Assembly (NCBI RefSeq): GCF_035685805.1
Contig: NZ_DASSAB010000017.1
Coordinates: 1 to 64,000, forward strand
Length of the DNA stretch: 64,000 nucleotides
Reading direction: 5' to 3'
Origin: Dyella_A sp035685805
Lineage (GTDB): Bacteria; Pseudomonadota; Gammaproteobacteria; Xanthomonadales; Rhodanobacteraceae
In this document: positions 47,889 to 56,328 of the stretch, piece by piece
How positions within the stretch are numbered: the stretch's first letter is position 1
How the letters are laid out: each line of letters starts with the position of its first letter
Translations under genes and position numbers: made by a program
The notes under the pieces: generated by a model
What the model saw: only the letters and a program-made list of their open reading frames with translations
What the model was told of the DNA's origin: nothing
Database searches by the model: none

Positions 47889-50680
47889 CGGGACGTCTCC
47901 GTGGTTGACGCGGCCAGATCCGGCAACGCGACGCAGACCACATTCTGGATGGTGTCGGCGATCGCACCGCTGCGCGCCGGGGCTTCGGGCGCGTGATAGG
48001 CAAAGGTGCATCGGTGCGGGCCGTCGCTGTCGCCCTGCCACTGCACCACGGCGCGGCCGGCGTCACGGGTGACCCGCGCCATCACGCGCCCGGCCTGGCC
48101 GACGACTCCGATCACCTGGCCCTGTTCGTCCTCCACCTGCGCTCCGAACGGCAACGTGGCGCCATTCTCCAGCCGCGTCTGGATCAGCACGAAGCGGCCG
48201 CTCTCGCTGTCGAACGTGACCCGCACCACCGCTCCGGCGCGCGGAGCCACCTGCACGCTGGTGTGGTCCAGCTGCACGTCCAGCGGCAGTCCGGTAGGGT
48301 CGATGCTGATGGTGTCCAGCACGAACGGCGTCACGTACGGCACCAGCGCGTAGCCATCGCGGCCCACGCGCACTCCCGGTGCGGTGCTGATCGCCGCGCC
48401 GGCAGCGCCGGGCGCCTCGATCAGCGCCACCGTGTCGCCCAGCGGCTGGCTGAAGATGATGCCGCCTGGATGGGCCACCACGCCGCCGGACACGTTGAAC
48501 GAGGCCTGCGAATAGCCACTCCCGGCGCCCAGTCCCGCATTCACCTGCACGTGGCTGCCGCGATAGCCGGCATCCACGCTGGCGGTGCTGCCGGACGCGC
48601 CGGTGGTCCCGGCCAGTTCGGTGCTGTCATGGGTGGCGGTCAGCCCGTAGTTGAAGCGGCCGTCGGCGCCGGCGGTGCCGCTGAGGGTGGCCTGTTCCTG
48701 CATGCCGCCGGCGGTGTCGTGGGCCAGGCTGCCGGTGAGCACGGGCATGTGCTCGGTGTGGCCCAGCGGCAGCGTCAGACTCAGCGCGAAGCGGTTGTCG
48801 CTGCGGCCGAACGGATCGCGCTCGCGGCTGGCCGACAGGTTGTAGTTCATGCGCCCGAGCGAGTTGTTGTAGCCGATCTGGAACTGGGTGTCGGAGCCGC
48901 CGCGGTTCCAGTACTCGCGGCGCGAGCCGCTCACGTACAGCGCGCCGCCGCGCTCGCCCAGCTGCTGGCTGAGGGTGAGGCTCAGGTTGTCGCGCTGGCG
49001 ATCCACGCCATTGGCCGCCTGCAGGTCGCCCGGATCACCGCCGGCCAGCGCTGCCTGCTGCGCCGGGGTGAGCAGCCCGGAGACCGGCACGCCGTTGATC
49101 GACTGCGGATAGACCGGGTCGGCGGTTGCGAACACCGGCAGCCCGCGGCGCGCCAGTTCGCGGGCGCGCGCGGCGTCGCCCAGCGACAGGAAGCCGCTGG
49201 TGGAGTAGCGATAGGCCGCCACCGAGAGCGAGGTGCCGGTTTCGGCCAGCGTCTTGCTGTAGCTCAGCCGCACGCTCTCGCCCGACAGCGTCCCGATGCC
49301 GGGGATACGCGCGCGTGCCGCGGTGACATCCAGCGCCAGCGCGCCGTAGGACGTATTGAGCGCGCTGCCCAGCAGGCCGGCGGCATAGCCGCGCGACGCG
49401 TTGATCCCGCCGTAGCCGGTGAGCAGGTTGCTGATGCCCCGCTGCAGCGTGGCCTGGAACAGGCCCGGGTGGTTGCTGATGAAGTTGTCGCGCAGTTGCC
49501 CGGCGGCGACACTGAAACGGTTCACTCCCGGGCGCAGCAACTGCGGTACCGACGCGTACGGCACGGTGAACGAGTGCACGCGGCCATTCGCTTCGGTCAC
49601 GCTGACTGCAAGGTCGCCGCCGTAGCCGGTGGCGTACAGGTCGCTGATCACGAACGGGCCCGGCGCCACCGTGGTCTGGTAGATCACCATGTCGTTCTGG
49701 CGCACCGTGACCCGCGCGTTGCTGTCGGCCACGCCGCGCACGGTGGGCGCATAGCCGCGCAGCGACTGCGGCAGCATGCGGTCGTCGGTCGCCAGCTGCA
49801 CGCCGCGCAGACCGATGCTGTCGAACACGTCGCCGCTGGTCCACGCGTCGCCCAGCGTCAGCTGCGCACGCAGGCTCGGGAAATCGCGTCGTGCGTAGGT
49901 GTCGATGCTTTGCCAGTGGTGGGTGGCCCGTGCGCCGGCGATCGACGACTGCCAGCTCAGCGAGGAGTCGTGCCGGAAGTGCCAGCGCCCCACGTTCAGG
50001 CCGGCGTTGAGACCCAGGAACGATGAGGTCTGCGCCTCGCCCTGGCTGGTCGTGCGGTAGCTGTTGAGGTTGTAGTTGAGGAGCCCGGCGGTGACGCCGG
50101 AGTCCCAGTATTTGGGGTCGACGTAGCCGCGGGCCTGCTGCCCCAGGAACGCCTGCGGCACGCTGACATCCAGCCTCAGGTCGCCCATGTTGAAGTCGAT
50201 CGAGGCGCCGGGAATCAGCTGCGCGATGTCCACGCAGGCCGCGCCGTCGGCCAGCGCGGCCTGCGCCTGCGGCGACAGGTCCGGCGGGCGCAGGCCGAGC
50301 TGGTCGAGCAGGGCCTGGGTCACGCAGGCAACCGCGCTCGCCCCGGCGGTCGGGGCGGCAAAGCGCACATTGCTGCGTCCCACCGGGCGCTCGTTGAGGA
50401 ACACGTCCACCCGGTAGCTGCCGGCGGGAATGAAGTCGCCGCGCTCGAAGCGGGCCAGGTCGGTGGTGTTCTGCCCTGCGCCGGAGAGCATGCTGCGATC
50501 GAATGTGGCATCGATGGTGCCGCTGTCGACGCTGGCGCTGCCTTCGGCGTCGACGGCGATGGCGGCCGGGGCTGCGCCCGCCGCAGTGCACAGCGCCATG
50601 CCGATCCAGCTGCAGAGCAGCAGGCGGCGGCCCACGTGCCGCGCCGTCGGGGCGCAGTCGCGGGCGAACGCCTTGCTCAC
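47885..50680 (-). CDS. Fimbrial outer-membrane usher (FimD/PapC family)
   Basis: A 931-aa usher that translocates and polymerises pilins. It has a signal peptide (about 1-36), an N-terminal chaperone-binding domain (about 40-165: FLNERPVGRSNVRF), a 24-stranded barrel with plug, and a C-terminal domain near 770-920 (VRVTFDSESGRFVLIQTRLENG and PFGAQVEDEQGQVIGVVGQAG). The usual usher sequence NYNLNSYRTTSQGE and SLRGYAPTVRGVADSNARV are present. It is more compact at the N-terminus than FimD. It starts with GTG overlapping the chaperone stop (GTGA). Confidence 0.95.
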   Translation of the reverse strand: MSKAFARDCAPTARHVGRRLLLCSWIGMALCTAAGAAPAAIAVDAEGSASVDSGTIDATFDRSMLSGAGQNTTDLARFERGDFIPAGSYRVDVFLNERPVGRSNVRFAAPTAGASAVACVTQALLDQLGLRPPDLSPQAQAALADGAACVDIAQLIPGASIDFNMGDLRLDVSVPQAFLGQQARGYVDPKYWDSGVTAGLLNYNLNSYRTTSQGEAQTSSFLGLNAGLNVGRWHFRHDSSLSWQSSIAGARATHHWQSIDTYARRDFPSLRAQLTLGDAWTSGDVFDSIGLRGVQLATDDRMLPQSLRGYAPTVRGVADSNARVTVRQNDMVIYQTTVAPGPFVISDLYATGYGGDLAVSVTEANGRVHSFTVPYASVPQLLRPGVNRFSVAAGQLRDNFISNHPGLFQATLQRGISNLLTGYGGINASRGYAAGLLGSALNTSYGALALDVTAARARIPGIGTLSGESVRLSYSKTLAETGTSLSVAAYRYSTSGFLSLGDAARARELARRGLPVFATADPVYPQSINGVPVSGLLTPAQQAALAGGDPGDLQAANGVDRQRDNLSLTLSQQLGERGGALYVSGSRREYWNRGGSDTQFQIGYNNSLGRMNYNLSASRERDPFGRSDNRFALSLTLPLGHTEHMPVLTGSLAHDTAGGMQEQATLSGTAGADGRFNYGLTATHDSTELAGTTGASGSTASVDAGYRGSHVQVNAGLGAGSGYSQASFNVSGGVVAHPGGIIFSQPLGDTVALIEAPGAAGAAISTAPGVRVGRDGYALVPYVTPFVLDTISIDPTGLPLDVQLDHTSVQVAPRAGAVVRVTFDSESGRFVLIQTRLENGATLPFGAQVEDEQGQVIGVVGQAGRVMARVTRDAGRAVVQWQGDSDGPHRCTFAYHAPEAPARSGAIADTIQNVVCVALPDLAASTTETSR

Positions 50681-51417
50681 GGCGAGATCGCGCCCTTGTA
50701 GGAGGCGGCGGCACCAAAGTCGTTGATGATCGTGTAGTCGACCACGCTGCCCGCGGCCGGCGTGCCCGCCAGATCCTTGACCGGAACGCGCAGCGACGCG
50801 TTCGGCGCAACCATGCCGCTGCCGCCTGCATACACCTTGCCGCCGGAAGCGACGGAAACTGCGCTGAAGGTGATGTAGTACGGCGAACTGTTGCGCGCCT
50901 CCAGCGCGACCGCGTCGCCATCGCGCACCGCCGTCCAGGTCAGTTGCTGCGCCGCCGTGGGCACGTCGCCGGCAAGTCCGGCCGGACGAAAAAACAGCTT
51001 CAGCCGCGAGCGCACAGCGAACTGCAGGGTGTTCTGCTCCTCGCCGGGACGCGCCACCGGCTTGGGCGGGATCTCGAGCACGTTCAGCCAGAACAGCGAC
51101 TCGCGGTCCGGCGGCAGCGGCTGGCCGGTGTAGATGATGCGGATGCTCTGGCCCTTGCCGGCGTTCATTCGCGCCAGCGGTGGCGTCACCAGGAACGGCA
51201 CCTTGGCCGTGTCCGGCGTCGACTTCGGATCACCGTCGTCGATCCACGCCTCGACCAGGGCGGGCTGGGTGCCCTCGTTGTTCAGCCGCACGGTGACCTC
51301 GCCGCCGGCCGCCGGGAACACCACGCGGGTGCCGGCGATCACGACGCTGGCGTGTGCGGGCGCAATACCGAGCAGCGCGACCAGGGCCACGCCCGCGGCG
51401 TAGAGCAGGCTTTTCAT
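50677..51417 (-). CDS. Periplasmic fimbrial chaperone (PapD family)
   Basis: A 246-aa immunoglobulin-fold chaperone with signal peptide (about 1-22, AHA-SV). Family features are GTRVVFPAAGGEVTVRLNN, PFLVTPPLARMNAGKGQSIR and ESLFWLNVLEIPPKP. In the second domain it has LKLFFRP and NSSPYYITF. The subunit-anchoring Arg (in GTRVVF) and Lys (in GKGQSIR) are conserved. It delivers subunits to the adjacent usher. The ATG at 51417 has GGAA seven bases upstream. Confidence 0.94.
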   Translation of the reverse strand: MKSLLYAAGVALVALLGIAPAHASVVIAGTRVVFPAAGGEVTVRLNNEGTQPALVEAWIDDGDPKSTPDTAKVPFLVTPPLARMNAGKGQSIRIIYTGQPLPPDRESLFWLNVLEIPPKPVARPGEEQNTLQFAVRSRLKLFFRPAGLAGDVPTAAQQLTWTAVRDGDAVALEARNSSPYYITFSAVSVASGGKVYAGGSGMVAPNASLRVPVKDLAGTPAAGSVVDYTIINDFGAAASYKGAISP

Positions 51418-51465
51418 GAGCGGTTCCAGACGATCATTGCGTCGCGGCGATCGGCGCAAGCGCGG

Positions 51466-51488
51466 GCGGCAGCCTCCACGGCTGCCGC
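51466..51488 (-). other. Intercistronic hairpin between major pilin and chaperone
   Basis: A perfect 9-bp stem (GCGGCAGCC/GGCTGCCGC, 5-nt loop) fills the gap after the pilin stop, without a T-tract. Such hairpins after major pilin genes commonly stabilise the pilin message or limit read-through. That role is inferred here. Confidence 0.55.
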
Positions 51489-51502
51489 GGCGCCGTCCCG
51501 CC

Positions 51503-52042
51503 TCAGAGGTAGGTCAGGGTGAAGCTGACGCTCGAGCTGACCAGGCCGGGCGTGGTGGTCGCAGCGGTGGAGATGTACTGCGCCTTCATCGCGGTCGAGC
51601 CGTTGCCGGACGTCACGTTGATCGTCGGCGCACCGGCCTGGGTGGACGTGTTGATTGCCGCATCGCTGCTGTTGAGCAGCTGGATCTGCACGTTCGAGCC
51701 GCCGCTGGTGGCGTTCTTCAGGTTGCCGGTGCTGGTGTCGACGTTGGCGCCGGAGAAGGCCATCTTGGCGCTGGTGGTGTTGGTGTCGCAGCCGGCCAGC
51801 GAGACCGAAAACGCCGTCGCACCGGCGACGGTGCCGGCGGCCGAGCCGAAGGCGGCCGTCATCACGGTGGGCAGCGCGACGGTGGTGCCGCTGTTGCCGT
51901 TCACGCTGACGGTGCAGGTGTCGGCCAGCACCTTGCCGGTGATGTTGATGGTGCCGCTGTTGGCAGCGTGGATTGGAGCAGAAGCCAGCACGCCAAAGGC
52001 GGCAACCATGGCGGTCGAGAGCAGCGTCTTGTTCGTCAACAT
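51503..52042 (-). CDS. Major fimbrial subunit (type 1 pilin-like)
   Basis: A 179-aa pilin with signal peptide (about 1-26, IHA-AN). The donor strand is GTINITGKVLADTCTV. The first Cys is in DTCTV and the second in AGCDTNT, forming the usual disulfide. The C-terminal strand SVSFTLTYL has the penultimate Tyr. AAGGGG precedes the ATG at 52042. It is the first gene of the operon pilin-chaperone-usher-adhesin, about 80 bp downstream of a sigma-54 promoter. Confidence 0.93.
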   Translation of the reverse strand: MLTNKTLLSTAMVAAFGVLASAPIHAANSGTINITGKVLADTCTVSVNGNSGTTVALPTVMTAAFGSAAGTVAGATAFSVSLAGCDTNTTSAKMAFSGANVDTSTGNLKNATSGGSNVQIQLLNSSDAAINTSTQAGAPTINVTSGNGSTAMKAQYISTAATTTPGLVSSSVSFTLTYL

Positions 52043-52124
52043 GAAATTCCCCTTGGGATCAATTCGATTTAAATCAGTGTGTGGGTCGATGGCAGCGGCA
52101 CCGCCCGTCCCTGACGAGCACCGC

Positions 52125-52141
52125 AGCAAACCGTGTGCCAA
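52125..52141 (-). promoter_or_regulatory. Sigma-54 (RpoN) promoter of the fimbrial operon
   Basis: On the minus strand the sequence TTGGCACACGGTTTGCT matches the sigma-54 consensus YTGGCACG-N4-TTGCW at all positions except A for the G after GGCAC. The spacing between GG and GC is exact. Transcription would start about 70 bp before the pilin ATG. Such a promoter requires an enhancer-binding activator, which is not encoded nearby. Confidence 0.8.
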
Positions 52142-52258
52142 CTCTCCGCCGCACAAGGTGAAGCGTCAAAAACCCGTCAATTCGGCCACTTGAGGCACGT
52201 CCACGGTGCCCTCGGTCGTAAAAACCTGCTGTAAATTGCGACACATAGCGTCACATTT

Positions 52259-52274
52259 TGCAAACAAGATCACA
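52259..52274. promoter_or_regulatory. Possible CRP/Clp-like site upstream of the fimbrial operon
   Basis: TGCAA-ACAAGA-TCACA matches the CRP-type consensus at 8 of 10 positions, and one half, AGATCACATT, is exact. It could serve the fimbrial operon or the divergent hydrolase operon. Only a moderate call. Confidence 0.35.
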
Positions 52275-52331
52275 TTCCTGCCCTCAAGTTCAGTGGAGCC
52301 CAGCCGTTATTCCTGTCGGCTGTAAAGGACG

Positions 52332-52382
52332 CTTGACACGCGCCTCGGGTCGGCCTAGCCTTCGTGTCAAGGTCGCTTGACA
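52332..52382 (+). promoter_or_regulatory. Promoter with operator-like inverted repeats for the hydrolase/XRE operon
   Basis: A consensus -35 TTGACA (52333-52338) is followed after 17 bp by TAGCCT (52356-52361). CTTGACACG (52332-52340) is a perfect inverted repeat of CGTGTCAAG (52363-52371). A second dyad, TGTCAAG-GTCG-CTTGACA (52365-52382), covers the expected start point. Three half-sites over the promoter suggest a repressor operator. The XRE regulator in the operon is the obvious candidate, by inference. Confidence 0.6.
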
Positions 52383-52399
52383 ACGAAGGGAGAGGGGAC

Positions 52400-53338
52400 A
52401 TGAACACGAGGACGAAGCTCGCCACCGTTTTGGCGTCGCTACTGGCCTTGGCCGCGAGCGGTGCGCCGTCGGTGCAAGCCAAGACCGCGATAGCGACGCC
52501 GTCAGCGGCGCTGCATGTGCAGCAGCACGGCGACAGCGGGCGCCCGGTGATCCTGGTGCCGGGCCTGGGCGGTGGGGCATGGGTGTGGGCCGGGCTGCTG
52601 CCGCACCTGCAGGCCGATCACCGCGTGTACGTGGTGACGCTGCCGGGCTTCGACGGCACGGTAGCGCCGGCCGGGGGCAACTTCACCCAGCAGGCCGAGG
52701 ACGCGCTGGTGGATCTCATCCGCACGCGCCACCTGGCCAAGCCGGTGCTGGTCGGCCACAGTCTTGGCGGCACCCTCTCGCTCAAGCTGGCCAGCGATCA
52801 TCCCGAATTGGTGGGCGGCGTGGTCGCGGTCGACGGATTGCCGGTATTCCCCGGCACCGAGAACATGACCGCGGCGCAGCGCCCGGCGATGGCCGCGGCC
52901 ATGCAGGCGCGCATGCAGGGATTGACGCCGGCCCAGTTCGAGGCGCAGCAGGTCGGTTTCATGCAGGCGATGGGCGTGATCGACCCGAAGCAGGCCGAGC
53001 GCTATGGCAAGCGCAATGCCGCCAGCGACCCGAAGGCCGTGGCGCAGTACATGGCCGAAGACCTGACACTGGATTTCCGCGATGCGCTGGCCCACGCCAG
53101 CGTGCCGCTGCTGGAGATTTCGCCTTACAACGCGCCGGACTACGCCAGCGGTGCGATGGCCATGAGCGAACAGCAGAAGGCGGACTACTACCGCAGCCTG
53201 CTGGCGAAAGCGCCGCAGCTGAAGGTGGTTTCGATCGCACCGGCACGTCACTTCGTGATGTTCGACCAGCCGGAAAAGCTCGAAGCCGCGCTGGATGACT
53301 TCATGGCGCGCCTTCCGCCGCCGACCACGGAGCGCTGA
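52400..53338 (+). CDS. Exported alpha/beta hydrolase
   Basis: A 312-aa secreted or periplasmic hydrolase with signal peptide (about 1-27, VQA-KT). The nucleophile elbow is GHSLGG (Ser121), with PGLGGGAWVW as oxyanion loop and the catalytic His in PARHFVMFD (about 290). The substrate is unknown; it resembles lipase/lactonase-type hydrolases. GAGAGGGG precedes the ATG at 52400. First gene of the eight-gene operon; the next gene follows after 4 bp. Confidence 0.88.
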   Translation: MNTRTKLATVLASLLALAASGAPSVQAKTAIATPSAALHVQQHGDSGRPVILVPGLGGGAWVWAGLLPHLQADHRVYVVTLPGFDGTVAPAGGNFTQQAEDALVDLIRTRHLAKPVLVGHSLGGTLSLKLASDHPELVGGVVAVDGLPVFPGTENMTAAQRPAMAAAMQARMQGLTPAQFEAQQVGFMQAMGVIDPKQAERYGKRNAASDPKAVAQYMAEDLTLDFRDALAHASVPLLEISPYNAPDYASGAMAMSEQQKADYYRSLLAKAPQLKVVSIAPARHFVMFDQPEKLEAALDDFMARLPPPTTER

Positions 53339-53342
53339 GCCG

Positions 53343-53975
53343 ATGGCGCGCTTCACCCACCGGCAGTACCAGCGCCACGTCAGCGTGACGATGGTGGTCT
53401 ACGTCTGCGCAATGCTTCTGGTGTGGCCACTGACCCGCAGCACGCCGGAGCTGTGGATGAAGGCACTGCTGGCGTGCATCCCGGCTATCCCGATGCTCTA
53501 CGTGATCGCGCTGCTGGCACGCAAGATCCTCGGCAGCGACGAGATGGAGCAGCGTGCGCACCTGCTGGCGCTGGGCGTGGCCACGGGGGTCGTCGGCGCC
53601 ATGAGCATGGTCGGCGGACTGCTCGCTGCGGCCGGCGCCGTGCCGCTTGAGGGAAGCATCCTGATATGGGTGTTTCCGGTGCTGATCATCAGCTACAGCA
53701 TCAGTCACTGGTGGATCCTCACCCGGCGTTTTGGCGGCTCCACCGAGTGCGACGACGGCGCGTCGCGGCCCGTGCTCAGCTTCCTGGTGCTGATGTCGCT
53801 GATCATGGGCATCGTGGCGCTGGTGTCGTGGTGGCAGGGGCGCCTGGACGACACGCGCCTGGGCATGCTTGCGGGCATGGCCGTATCCGTGGCGGCCATG
53901 TCCGCGTTCTGGATGATCCGCGGCTTCTGGCGCCGCAAGCAGGCCCGCCGCCAGGCGCTTGAGGATGTCCGATGA
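53343..53975 (+). CDS. Six-helix membrane protein of unknown function
   Basis: A 210-aa integral membrane protein with helices near residues 14-31, 39-58, 76-96, 103-121, 142-162 and 172-190. The cytoplasmic loop after helix 2 contains RKILGSDEMEQRAHL. Its first ~95 residues align with the next gene product (see findings), including TMVVYVCAM and LACIPAIPML. I do not recognise a named family with certainty. Starts 4 bp after the hydrolase stop; overlaps the next gene. Confidence 0.75.
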   Translation: MARFTHRQYQRHVSVTMVVYVCAMLLVWPLTRSTPELWMKALLACIPAIPMLYVIALLARKILGSDEMEQRAHLLALGVATGVVGAMSMVGGLLAAAGAVPLEGSILIWVFPVLIISYSISHWWILTRRFGGSTECDDGASRPVLSFLVLMSLIMGIVALVSWWQGRLDDTRLGMLAGMAVSVAAMSAFWMIRGFWRRKQARRQALEDVR

Positions 53976-54376
53976 TGCGCGCCATCCAGAAGCGCTACCT
54001 GCGCGAGATGCTGGCGGCGACCATGGCGTACGTCGCCCTGATCATGCTGTTCGCCATCGGCATTCACCACCTGAAGGTTCCCGTGTTACGCATCGTGCTG
54101 GCGCTGCTGCCGTTGCTTCCGGTGCTGGCGATGATTCGCGCCATGGTGCGCCTGCTGCGCGACGAGGACGAACTCGAGCGGCGCATCGACCTGGAGGCGT
54201 TCGCCATCGCCTCCATGCTCACCGGGTTCGGCTTTTTCAGCGTCGGGTTGCTGCTCAGCGTGAACGCCTTCCCCAGGCCGCCGGCGTTCCTGGTGGCGAT
54301 CCTGGTGCTGCCGGCGGTGTTCGGCAGCTACGGCCTGGCCAAGTGGTTCGTGGCGCGCCGGTACGCCAACGCATGA
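53972..54376 (+). CDS. Four-helix membrane protein, relative of the preceding gene product
   Basis: A 134-aa membrane protein with four predicted helices. The loop LLRDEDELERRIDLEAFAIA matches the SDEMEQRAHLLALGVA loop of the preceding protein in position and charge. Small proteins of this sort with an acidic DExE loop often sit beside a ~66-aa XRE regulator, as here. The stop overlaps the regulator start (ATGA). ATG 53972 or 53975 could be used. Confidence 0.75.
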   Translation: MMRAIQKRYLREMLAATMAYVALIMLFAIGIHHLKVPVLRIVLALLPLLPVLAMIRAMVRLLRDEDELERRIDLEAFAIASMLTGFGFFSVGLLLSVNAFPRPPAFLVAILVLPAVFGSYGLAKWFVARRYANA

Positions 54377-54573
54377 ACAACCACGTACGTGACCTGCGCG
54401 GGGAGCAGGGCTGGTCGCAAGCCGACCTGGCCGAGCGGCTCGACGTGTCGCGCCAGACCATCAACGCCATCGAGACGGGCAAGTACGATCCGAGCCTGCC
54501 GCTGGCCTTCAAGATCGCCCGGTTGTTCGGGCGATCGATCGAATCCATCTTTGAACCGGGGAGCAGCTTGTGA
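54373..54573 (+). CDS. Small XRE-family helix-turn-helix regulator
   Basis: A 66-aa protein that is almost entirely one HTH_3 domain (RGEQGWSQADLAERLDVSRQ as helices 1-3 and TINAIETGKYDPSLPLAFKI after). It ends with the FGRSIESIFEP tail typical of the YgzD-like group. It lacks a sensor domain, so signal input may come from the adjacent membrane proteins. Probably binds the inverted repeats at the operon promoter. Overlaps both neighbours (ATGA; GTG of the next gene). Confidence 0.9.
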   Translation: MNNHVRDLRGEQGWSQADLAERLDVSRQTINAIETGKYDPSLPLAFKIARLFGRSIESIFEPGSSL

Positions 54574-56162
54574 GCATGAAACCCAGAGCCCGCATGGGCA
54601 TGATCGTGGCCATCGCGGTGGCGATCTTCGCCGGCAATCGCGTGGCCCATCACCGTCAGGCCGAACCCGATGCGGCCGCGCCGGCGCCTGCAGCCGGTGC
54701 GTCGCCGGCAACCGCGGCGGCGACACCCGTCACCCCGGCCAAGCCGGCCACCTGGAAACTCGGCTCGCTTACCTTGAGCGCCTGCGAGCTGGGCCAGCCG
54801 AACAGCGGCCGTACCACGGCGGCGTGGTGCGCCCCGTTCGAGGTGCCGGAAAACCGCGATGATCCCGACAGCCGCCGCATCACCCTGCGCCTGGCCGTGG
54901 TGCGCTCCAACGCCGAAGTGGCGGAGAAGGACATGCTGGTGTTCCTCGCCGGCGGCCCCGGCCAGGCGGCGACGGAGAATGCGCCGGCTGCTTTGGCCGC
55001 GCTCGACCCGCTGCTGGCGCATCGCAACCTGCTGCTGCTGGATCAGCGCGGCACCGGCGGCTCCAATCCGCTCAGCTGCAAATCGGAGGAGAAGCCGGCC
55101 ACGCCCGATGCGAATCTCGAAGACGATCCGGCCAAGCTGAAAGCCGAGGTGGCGCGCTGCCTGGCCGAGGTGGAAAAGAATGCCGACCCGCGCTTCTACA
55201 CCACGACGGTGGCCGCCCGGGATCTGGAAGACGTGCGCAAGGCGCTGGGTTCGCCCACCTTCGACCTGGTGGGCGTGTCCTACGGCACGCGCATGGCGCA
55301 GCAATACGCGATGCATTATCCGAACGCCGTGCGCTCGATCGTGCTGGACGGCGTGGTGCCGAATCAACTTGTGCTGGGCGAGGACTTCGCGCGCAACCTG
55401 GATGACGCGCTGAAGGCGCAGTTCGCCCGCTGCACCGCCGACGCCGAATGCCACAAGCGCTTCGGCGATCCGTACCAGACGCTGTACCAGCTGCGCGACG
55501 CGCTGCGCGCCAACCCGCACACGGTGAGCTTCCGCGATCCGCAGAGCTACCAGACGGTGAAGCGCAACCTCAGCGAGTTCTCGCTCGCCAGCGTGGTGCG
55601 CATGTTCGCCTACTCGCCGCTCACCGCCGCGTTGCTGCCGCTGTCGATCGACGCCGCCGCGCACGGCGATGTCGGCCCGCTGCTGGGGCAGGCCAAGCTG
55701 CTTTCGGGCGATCTGGCCGACACCATGAACGGTGGCATGCAGTCGTCGGTGATCTGCAGCGAGGACGCCGACCTGTTCACGCCGCGGCCGCAGGATGCGA
55801 ACACCATCCTGGGCACCCGCATGACCGACGCCCTCGCTACCGTGTGCAGCGTGTGGCCCCACGGCACCCGGCCGAAGGATTTCCACGACGCCTTCACCAC
55901 CGCCACACCGGTGCTGCTGCTTTCCGGCCAGTACGACCCGGTGACGCCGCCGCGCTACGGCGAGCAAGTGCTCAAGGGCCTGAGCAATGCGCGCCATCTG
56001 GTGGCTACCGGCCAGGGCCACAACGTGATCGGTGCCGGCTGCATGCCCAAGCTGGTGAAGCACTTCGTCGAGGATCTGACGCCGAAGACGCTGGACGCCA
56101 CCTGCCTGGATCGCCTGCAGCCCACCCCGATGTTCATCGACTTCAACGGAGCCACCCCATGA
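54570..56162 (+). CDS. TAP-like alpha/beta hydrolase (proline iminopeptidase / tripeptidyl aminopeptidase type)
   Basis: A 530-aa protein anchored or exported by an N-terminal helix (about 8-24), then an Ala/Pro linker. The hydrolase domain has FLAGGPGQAAT, LDQRGTGGSNPL and the nucleophile in GVSYGTRMAQQY (Ser about 236). A C-terminal TAP-like domain has VLLLSGQYDPVTPPRYGEQ (Asp) and GQGHNVIGAGC (His). Such enzymes release N-terminal residues or tripeptides from peptides. The GTG at 54570 is well spaced from GGGGAG; ATG 54576 is an alternative. The stop overlaps the next start (ATGA). Confidence 0.87.
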   Translation: MSMKPRARMGMIVAIAVAIFAGNRVAHHRQAEPDAAAPAPAAGASPATAAATPVTPAKPATWKLGSLTLSACELGQPNSGRTTAAWCAPFEVPENRDDPDSRRITLRLAVVRSNAEVAEKDMLVFLAGGPGQAATENAPAALAALDPLLAHRNLLLLDQRGTGGSNPLSCKSEEKPATPDANLEDDPAKLKAEVARCLAEVEKNADPRFYTTTVAARDLEDVRKALGSPTFDLVGVSYGTRMAQQYAMHYPNAVRSIVLDGVVPNQLVLGEDFARNLDDALKAQFARCTADAECHKRFGDPYQTLYQLRDALRANPHTVSFRDPQSYQTVKRNLSEFSLASVVRMFAYSPLTAALLPLSIDAAAHGDVGPLLGQAKLLSGDLADTMNGGMQSSVICSEDADLFTPRPQDANTILGTRMTDALATVCSVWPHGTRPKDFHDAFTTATPVLLLSGQYDPVTPPRYGEQVLKGLSNARHLVATGQGHNVIGAGCMPKLVKHFVEDLTPKTLDATCLDRLQPTPMFIDFNGATP

Positions 56163-56328
56163 ACCGGCAGCAAACGCTGCTCGTTGCCGCGCTGTGGGCA
56201 ACGGCCATCCTCGCCTCGGCCGCACTTCATGCGCCGGCCTTTCTTTCCCTGATCCTGCTTCCGACGCTGGCGGCGGTTTCGCTGCAGCCGGCGCGTGCGC
56301 GGGCATGTCTTACCAGGAGCACCACGCC

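Larger units (their letters stand above)
52043..52399. promoter_or_regulatory. Divergent control region of the fimbrial and hydrolase/XRE operons
   Basis: This 357-bp region holds no gene and is more AT-rich than its surroundings. From left to right it contains: a 10-bp palindrome GATTTAAATC (52066-52075) in the pilin leader; a minus-strand sigma-54 promoter (52125-52141); two copies of TCACATT (52251-52257 and 52270-52276), which read AATGTGA toward the fimbrial operon; and a plus-strand promoter with inverted repeats (52332-52382). Confidence 0.7.
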
